The translations under genes were made by a program, and so were the position numbers. 17,777 bases of DNA from Alphaproteobacteria bacterium UBA3650 (GTDB lineage: Bacteria > Pseudomonadota > Alphaproteobacteria > CAAHEQ01 > UBA3637), in the NCBI GenBank assembly GCA_002373815.1, contig DFKH01000058.1:1-17777 (forward strand), read 5' to 3'. Position 1 is the stretch's first letter, and every line of letters begins with the position of its first letter. The notes beneath the pieces are model-generated. The model saw only the letters and a program-made list of their open reading frames with translations, was not told the DNA's origin and ran no database searches. Below, piece after piece: positions 12,693-17,777 of the stretch.

Positions 12693-15600
12693 TTGAAAAA
12701 AGGCGTTGTTGGTTTAGTTGTGCTGAGTATGTGTTGGTCGCAATTGGCTGTTGCGCAAGATGTTCGATCAGCACTTTATTTATACGCACAACGGGGGAAT
12801 GTCCGTTCAATCCGTGCCATGCAACGTCAAGGATATTCTTTGGAAATGATGGATGCAAATGGCAACACACCAATTTGTGAAGCGGCTTTAAAAGGGGATC
12901 AACATACAGTCAATGTGTTGGCGGCCATGGGTGCAAACCCAACGCCAGATTGCTGGAATCATTTGCCTCCACGAATAGCAAGACAAATGCGTCCTCAGCC
13001 AATGGTGGCTCACGTCATGACTGGAGAAAGTGTAAATATCCCAGCAACACAAACAACAGGATATACACCTGTGTATGTAAATCAAACGACAGGTGCCGAA
13101 GCTAGTTCTGCAACTATAATGACCCAAAAAGCGCCTGTCTATGCACCAACAAATGTGTCACCACCAGATACATTTCCTGCGGGTTGGACCGCAACAGCAT
13201 TATTGGGTGTTGGAGCGGGAACAGCGCTATTGTTTGGTACCTTAAATAAAGGAGGAGGTAGTTCCTCGGATAAAAAAGACCCATACAATGCAACACCTGT
13301 TGAAAAGAATGATTGTACAGGATATCTTTTAAGCTCAGAACCAGAAAATGCAGATTTTATTTCGTGCGTCAGAGACGATGGCGTTGTCAAGTTCAAAATA
13401 GTTGGATGCAAGCCAGAGTATATTATGGTTTACAATGATGGCTCGGCTTCATGTGCTAAAACACAATGTGCGGGAATGCCATTGACTGTATGTCCGAAGC
13501 ATGGTGATTGCGACTCATGTGATGAAGTTGATGGAGCAAAACGTTTTAGGTTGACAAGCTGTGAAACAGGTTATGTAATGTCTGGTAATGTGTGTGAGGT
13601 GGTAACTGAGGATGAATTGGGGGAAAAATATGGTGTAAATGGTTATACCAATATGTCTACGGCAAAATCTTCTGGTTCTACGCCACTTTATTACCCAAAG
13701 CAATCTGTTGGTACTGTTTACAGTTCTGTTTATCAAAATGTTTATGGAATTAGGGATATAAATAACAAACAAATCCATAATTCATTTACCTCATCAACAG
13801 ATAATGCAACAGGTCGGGTTATAACTGTTGAGCATAAAGGACGTGGAAACGATTATGGTATGTACTCAACTAATTTAGCAATGAATGCCCGCACAACAGA
13901 TGCAGCCAGAGCAGTAAGTGGGACGATTAATATGAAAAAAACTGGTAACGGAAATGTGGTTGCTATATCGGCAAAGCAGGCAGTGAATATATATGTGCTT
14001 GGGACAACAAATAACAGTTTAGAATCTTCTGCAACAATTAATATGGAAAGTTTGGGAGATGTGACTAATACAGGAGATTTTCGGGGATTATCTGGTACTG
14101 CTTACGCTGCAAATGCAGTTAAGGGGGGGGAGTATACACAAGTAGCAAAAGGAAATATTACAATAAATCATAAAGGAACAGGATCTGTGTCTGCTGTATC
14201 TTCAAAGGGGACATCGTCAAATCAAGGATATGCTTATAATGCATTGATGGTGCGATCTATCTCAAATTCCAATATCACTGACAATCCAGTCGATGCGAAT
14301 TATGAGGGGACTATGAAAGGCAGAGTAGAGGGGAATATCAATATTAACAATATTGGAAATGGGACTGTTATTGGTGTAGATGCTTATCGCCGCGCTGCAA
14401 ATGCTTATAAAGATGTTTTAAATAAAACAGAAACTGCAAAATGGGGAAATGTTACGGCGGATATAACGATCAATAATGAAGGTAATGGGAATGTATATGG
14501 GCTAAAATCCACGAATGGATCCGCATTTAACTCGCTGAACAGAAAAGGAGCTGATTCGCATGGATACATTACAATTGAAAAAAATCAAGGGAATGGGAAT
14601 GTGTTTGGTTTGGCTGCAAAAACGGTATCTTATAACGCATATTATGTGGTTGCAGATCATAACAATGCCACAGATGGGGATATGAAAAATATGGCTAAAA
14701 TTATTATGGGATCAGAAACATCATCAACAGATATAACCCCATCCAATATGTTATCTGGTTCAGGTAATGTGAATGCAATGTATGTGGATGGAGCAGGGGC
14801 GGCCAATGGTTTTTTGAGAACAGGCAAAGACACTGGGGCGGAAACAACTGTTATTGAAGGAGCTACCATAAATATATATCACACAACTCCATCTGAAGCA
14901 ACAAAAGATAGCGAGATTTTTATTAGAGGAATATTTGCAACAGCAAACAGTTATAACAGTCAGGCGCAGATTAATTCTATTGTGAAAAATGCCACACTAA
15001 CCTCTCAAATAACTATTCGTGAAAAGAATGATTCTGATGTAGAAGTAAGAGTTCGAGGTGCTGATGTAAGAGGAACATTTGTAAATGCTCATTATGATTA
15101 TAATAGCACAGAGTCATCTGGTACACCTGCGGCAACGGATAAAATGAAAGGTGTTATAACTGGGAATATTTTTATCAATGGAACTCATGGATTAGGCGTT
15201 GTAGATGTATTTGGTATCAATGCAACCGATTCTGCGTATAATGCCTTTGCGACAGAACACGTGACGGCCGGAAGTGTGGAAGGAAAAGTAGTGGTGAGAT
15301 CAAGAACAAAAGCCTATGGAATGGTGGGAGGTGACGATAGTACAGATATTGTAGCTAATGCACGTTCTTTGATTGCTTCCACCTCAACAGCGACCACGAA
15401 AGGTTATATTGAAGTAACGGGAAATTGGGGATTACGTGGCATGAGTGGTGGGGCGGTGCAATACAATGCCTATGGAAAAAATGCCACAGGAGAGATCAAT
15501 ATTATTAAAGGTAATGAAATAAATCCTGAAAGCGATATAAATGGTAATGTATTTGGTATGGTAGGCACAAATTTATATAATGGACATGAGGGAGGGACGG

Positions 15601-17678
15601 GAACAATTTCCGTATTTTCATATGGTACACAAAATGCATATGGAATGTATGCATCAAAAAATATCGATTCAGGAACGGGAACTTCAACAATAATAGTGAC
15701 CGGTATTCCAAAAATAAATTCCGAAAATAAGGCAACAGGATCGTTTCGAGGAATGGCTAGTGTAGGAGCAAGTGCAGATATAAAAAATCGTACAAATGAC
15801 AAGATTACTATCAACTTTATTGGAGCAAAATTCAAAGCAGAGGGTGATTCAACTGCATCAAATAGCTCTGAGCCAAGTGGCGGTGATTTGTCCACGGCAA
15901 TTGGCATATATGGTGGAAAAAGTGTGAATATCTATAATCAAGGAAAAATTAATATTACAAGAGAAGTGGCGACAACAACGAAAAATAAAGAAACATCAAG
16001 TCCAACGTCAACTACATGGACTCCAACTGGCAATTATACGGGTGGTACGGCATATGGTATTTATTCAGAAGGGGGCGGTCGTATAGAGAATAGTGGAACA
16101 ATTGAAGTTACTAATAAAATTGCAAATAGTTATGGAATCTATGTTAAAGATGGCACCAATTCAACAATCATAAATACAAAAACTATTACGATAGGAAGTG
16201 CTGCGGGATATGGGATTTATATAGAATCAAATTGTAGCCCAGAAAAAGGTTGTTCTGTATCAAATAGTGGAACAATTCAAGTTGGATCTGCGACAACTGG
16301 GGATCATGTTATCCACACAGCCTCTGTGGAGAAAAATATGGGGATTGATTCATTTGACCATTTTATCCATCTAGGTGGTGCAGCATTTAACAATAATTCT
16401 TTAGTAAGTTCAATTGTGCCGATTGATTTTGATGCAATGGATGGTCAAATGAATATTGGGACAGGCGGAACATATGAAGCTCCTGCGCTTAGTGGTACTT
16501 TGTCTGTACAAAATGATGTCATCACAAATGGTTTTGAAGACAGTTATACATTGAATGATGCACTTAAAACAGAAGATATGACAGGATTGCATGTAGCATC
16601 ATCTTCAGCGCTGTTTGACGCAACGACAAATGATGTTGGGGATATCACAATGACTCGGAAAGATTTCCAAAACTTTACGGATAACAACAGCATGGCTGGC
16701 TTCTTGGAAAAGAACTATGCATTAAAGCAAAATGAAAATTTATTCACAGCTTTGAAAAAAGTTGGTTCAGCCAACGCTTTACGACGAAATATAGCGGCTT
16801 TGAGTGGTCAGAAAATGTTTGGTCGCTTGAATTTTGAGGATTTAAGCATGATGAGAGAGTTGAGCGCAAATATGAATCATCAATTATTTAACAATAAAAC
16901 GGAAAAGCTAAGCATTGTCCAAAATGTTGACCAGATGAATTTTAAAGGAAGTAATAGTGCTCACATTAAATATAGTTTGATGAATAAAAAGGTGGATAAC
17001 AAGTCTCTTGGCTTAGCAATAGCGTTCACAGATATCGCCTCTGCCGATAATCAAAATACAAATAAACGGAAACAAACAAGCTATCAAATGATTGTGCCTT
17101 TGGGATACAAAACAAAGAAAATGCATTTCATGATGACGCCTCGCTTGGGATATGCTCAAGCAAAATATGATAGGGCTGGATTAAACAATGCAAGTTATGA
17201 TGGGGTCATTGAAAAACGCCTATATGGTGTGGGAAATGAGGCTAGATATGAAGTGAATGTGGGTGATTGGAAGCTGTTCCCAACCGCAGAATTTAACGTT
17301 TTGGGCTATCAACAAAAAGGGCGTGAAACGAAAAAACAATTCAGTCTGAATATCCCCACACAAAATACTATATCTGTAGAAGGTGGTATTGGCTTCCACG
17401 CATCTCATGAAACAGAGTTGGCTCATGGAACATTGAATTTGAATGCGGGCGTAATGGCCTATCATGAATTTGCCAATCCATATGAAATGAGATTGCAAAT
17501 GCAGGGAATGCGTGGATCGTTCACAGTGCATGATGAAGATCAATCTGTAAATCGGATGATGTTTAACGCAGGATTTAGCTACGATAAAGAAGATGTGACC
17601 CTTTATGGCGATGCGATGACAGAATTGCGTGATGAATTGAATGCAAAGGTGCGTACAGGTGTAAAGGTGCAATTCTAA
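12693..17678 (+). CDS. Large multidomain autotransporter with ankyrin and Cys-rich modules
   Basis: 1661 residues from a TTG start, chosen because AGGAG lies seven bases upstream and a signal peptide follows directly (cleavage near AVAQ, about 21). Order: ankyrin repeats (about 24-90; DANGNTPICEAALKGD...VLAAMGANP is a near-consensus repeat); Thr/Pro linker; Gly/Ala-rich hydrophobic stretch (about 163-185) then GGGSSS; ten-cysteine module (208-301) with two copies of F-K/R-x3-C-x3-Y-x-M ending in Cys; beta-helix-like passenger (about 375-1230) with many NGNVxGL...NAY units, then YGIY-type units; linker; C-terminal autotransporter barrel (about 1385-1661) ending in Phe (GVKVQF). The barrel should insert in the outer membrane and display the passenger. 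A G8 tract at 14123-14130 is a possible phase switch. Adhesion is the usual role of such proteins, but none is shown here. Confidence 0.9.
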   Translation: MKKGVVGLVVLSMCWSQLAVAQDVRSALYLYAQRGNVRSIRAMQRQGYSLEMMDANGNTPICEAALKGDQHTVNVLAAMGANPTPDCWNHLPPRIARQMRPQPMVAHVMTGESVNIPATQTTGYTPVYVNQTTGAEASSATIMTQKAPVYAPTNVSPPDTFPAGWTATALLGVGAGTALLFGTLNKGGGSSSDKKDPYNATPVEKNDCTGYLLSSEPENADFISCVRDDGVVKFKIVGCKPEYIMVYNDGSASCAKTQCAGMPLTVCPKHGDCDSCDEVDGAKRFRLTSCETGYVMSGNVCEVVTEDELGEKYGVNGYTNMSTAKSSGSTPLYYPKQSVGTVYSSVYQNVYGIRDINNKQIHNSFTSSTDNATGRVITVEHKGRGNDYGMYSTNLAMNARTTDAARAVSGTINMKKTGNGNVVAISAKQAVNIYVLGTTNNSLESSATINMESLGDVTNTGDFRGLSGTAYAANAVKGGEYTQVAKGNITINHKGTGSVSAVSSKGTSSNQGYAYNALMVRSISNSNITDNPVDANYEGTMKGRVEGNININNIGNGTVIGVDAYRRAANAYKDVLNKTETAKWGNVTADITINNEGNGNVYGLKSTNGSAFNSLNRKGADSHGYITIEKNQGNGNVFGLAAKTVSYNAYYVVADHNNATDGDMKNMAKIIMGSETSSTDITPSNMLSGSGNVNAMYVDGAGAANGFLRTGKDTGAETTVIEGATINIYHTTPSEATKDSEIFIRGIFATANSYNSQAQINSIVKNATLTSQITIREKNDSDVEVRVRGADVRGTFVNAHYDYNSTESSGTPAATDKMKGVITGNIFINGTHGLGVVDVFGINATDSAYNAFATEHVTAGSVEGKVVVRSRTKAYGMVGGDDSTDIVANARSLIASTSTATTKGYIEVTGNWGLRGMSGGAVQYNAYGKNATGEINIIKGNEINPESDINGNVFGMVGTNLYNGHEGGTGTISVFSYGTQNAYGMYASKNIDSGTGTSTIIVTGIPKINSENKATGSFRGMASVGASADIKNRTNDKITINFIGAKFKAEGDSTASNSSEPSGGDLSTAIGIYGGKSVNIYNQGKINITREVATTTKNKETSSPTSTTWTPTGNYTGGTAYGIYSEGGGRIENSGTIEVTNKIANSYGIYVKDGTNSTIINTKTITIGSAAGYGIYIESNCSPEKGCSVSNSGTIQVGSATTGDHVIHTASVEKNMGIDSFDHFIHLGGAAFNNNSLVSSIVPIDFDAMDGQMNIGTGGTYEAPALSGTLSVQNDVITNGFEDSYTLNDALKTEDMTGLHVASSSALFDATTNDVGDITMTRKDFQNFTDNNSMAGFLEKNYALKQNENLFTALKKVGSANALRRNIAALSGQKMFGRLNFEDLSMMRELSANMNHQLFNNKTEKLSIVQNVDQMNFKGSNSAHIKYSLMNKKVDNKSLGLAIAFTDIASADNQNTNKRKQTSYQMIVPLGYKTKKMHFMMTPRLGYAQAKYDRAGLNNASYDGVIEKRLYGVGNEARYEVNVGDWKLFPTAEFNVLGYQQKGRETKKQFSLNIPTQNTISVEGGIGFHASHETELAHGTLNLNAGVMAYHEFANPYEMRLQMQGMRGSFTVHDEDQSVNRMMFNAGFSYDKEDVTLYGDAMTELRDELNAKVRTGVKVQF
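13860..15590 (+). repeat. Degenerate NAY-capped beta-repeat array in the passenger
   Basis: At protein level, about 14 irregular units with a short beta strand (GNITI, ADITI, GYITI), then GxGxVxGL/M/V, then about 8 residues and a cap N-A-Y/F/L/R. Cap Asn residues fall near 397, 431, 474, 515, 569, 613, 648, 703, 754, 797, 849, 888, 924 and 962, with spacing of 34 to 55 residues. DNA identity between units is low, so this is an old, diverged array. Confidence 0.7.
14123..14130 (+). other. G8 homopolymer inside the autotransporter frame
   Basis: Eight consecutive G in an otherwise AT-rich gene, encoding part of VKGGE (Lys477-Gly-Gly). Gain or loss of one G shifts into frames that stop within about 18 codons. 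Confidence 0.85.
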
Positions 17679-17703
17679 AAACAATATGAATTGAAAAAAA
17701 ATG

Positions 17704-17732
17704 TTGCAATTTTTGGAAACTTAGATTATAAT
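17704..17732 (+). promoter_or_regulatory. Promoter of the tRNA gene
   Basis: TTGCAA (17704-17709), 17-nt spacer, perfect TATAAT (17727-17732). It ends 16 bases before the tRNA 5' end, as expected for a stable-RNA promoter. Confidence 0.8.
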
Positions 17733-17748
17733 AGAGGTCATTCTCGTG

Positions 17749-17777
17749 GGGCGCATAGCTCAGTTGGTAGAGCAGCT
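17749..17777 (+). tRNA. tRNA gene, 5' part (probably tRNA-Lys), cut by window end
   Basis: Acceptor strand GGGCGCA (17749-17755), T8-A9, D arm GCTC-AGTTGGTA-GAGC and the start of the anticodon stem (AGCT). The anticodon lies beyond the window. The GGGCGCATAGCTCAG start and GAGCAGCT are what I associate with tRNA-Lys, so the amino acid is a guess from the 5' half. Confidence 0.85.

Noticed and set aside
13860..15600. Possible CRISPR array or DNA tandem repeats
   Set aside because: The repetition is at protein level with variable spacing and low DNA identity; there are no direct repeats with unique spacers.
15470..15907. Frame antisense to the autotransporter passenger
   Set aside because: Its hydrophobic Ile/Pro/Val-rich composition is a by-product of the Asn/Gly/Thr-rich sense strand.
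17220..17684. Frame antisense to the autotransporter barrel
   Set aside because: It is opposite a clear beta-barrel reading frame and resembles no protein family I know.
17685..17716. Terminator after the autotransporter (AATTG / CAATT followed by T run)
   Set aside because: The stem is only 5 bp of mostly A/T pairs and overlaps the -35 box of the tRNA promoter, so it is not convincing.

Overview
The window is about 17.8 kb of AT-rich bacterial chromosome, most likely from a host-associated alphaproteobacterium. The strongest lineage evidence is a circularly permuted ssrA gene for a two-piece tmRNA, the type found in Alphaproteobacteria. It is followed by an alphaproteobacterial-type SspB and an RHH_4-like ribbon-helix-helix protein. 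An RNase E ending in a GWW motif, next to a divergent AMIN/amidase gene, fits the same group. The large ankyrin/Cys-rich autotransporter and the Cys-rich partial protein at the left edge recall uncultured gut or symbiotic alphaproteobacteria, but placement below class level is inference.

Layout. 1-486: 3' end of a plus-strand gene for a Cys-rich protein with a lectin-like C-terminus; its true start lies outside the window. 560-2081, minus strand: rpmB (ribosomal protein L28) with its own promoter and terminator, then a dCMP deaminase-family gene and a GNAT acetyltransferase gene joined by a TAATG overlap. 2092-5920, minus strand: a compact Bat (aerotolerance-type) operon, batA, a batB-batC fusion and batD, joined by ATGA overlaps. 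It starts back-to-back with uppP (6015-6773, plus strand), the undecaprenyl-diphosphate phosphatase. 6754-8896, minus strand: amiC (cell-wall amidase), the permuted ssrA, sspB (ClpXP adaptor) and a small RHH gene. ssrA has its own strong promoter and probably shares transcripts with sspB, so the tag-encoding RNA and the adaptor that delivers tagged proteins sit together. 8923-11198, plus strand: rne (RNase E) with a roughly 180-nt leader that contains a 5' stem-loop and a possible small membrane-protein ORF. 11202-12619, minus strand: a probable outer-membrane beta-barrel protein and mscL, which carries a C-terminal zinc-ribbon tail. 12632-17678, plus strand: a 1661-residue autotransporter. 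17704-end: promoter and 5' part of a tRNA gene, probably tRNA-Lys.

Most of the window is envelope biology (UppP, AmiC, Bat, MscL, beta-barrel, autotransporter) and RNA/protein quality control (tmRNA, SspB, RNase E). The most unusual item is the autotransporter. It joins a signal peptide, an ankyrin module, a hydrophobic segment, a ten-cysteine module, an irregular array of Asn-Ala-Tyr-capped beta repeats, a YGIY-type repeat zone and a C-terminal barrel. Inside the repeat array lies an uninterrupted G8 tract where a one-base slip in either direction quickly meets a stop codon, as expected for phase-variable surface display.
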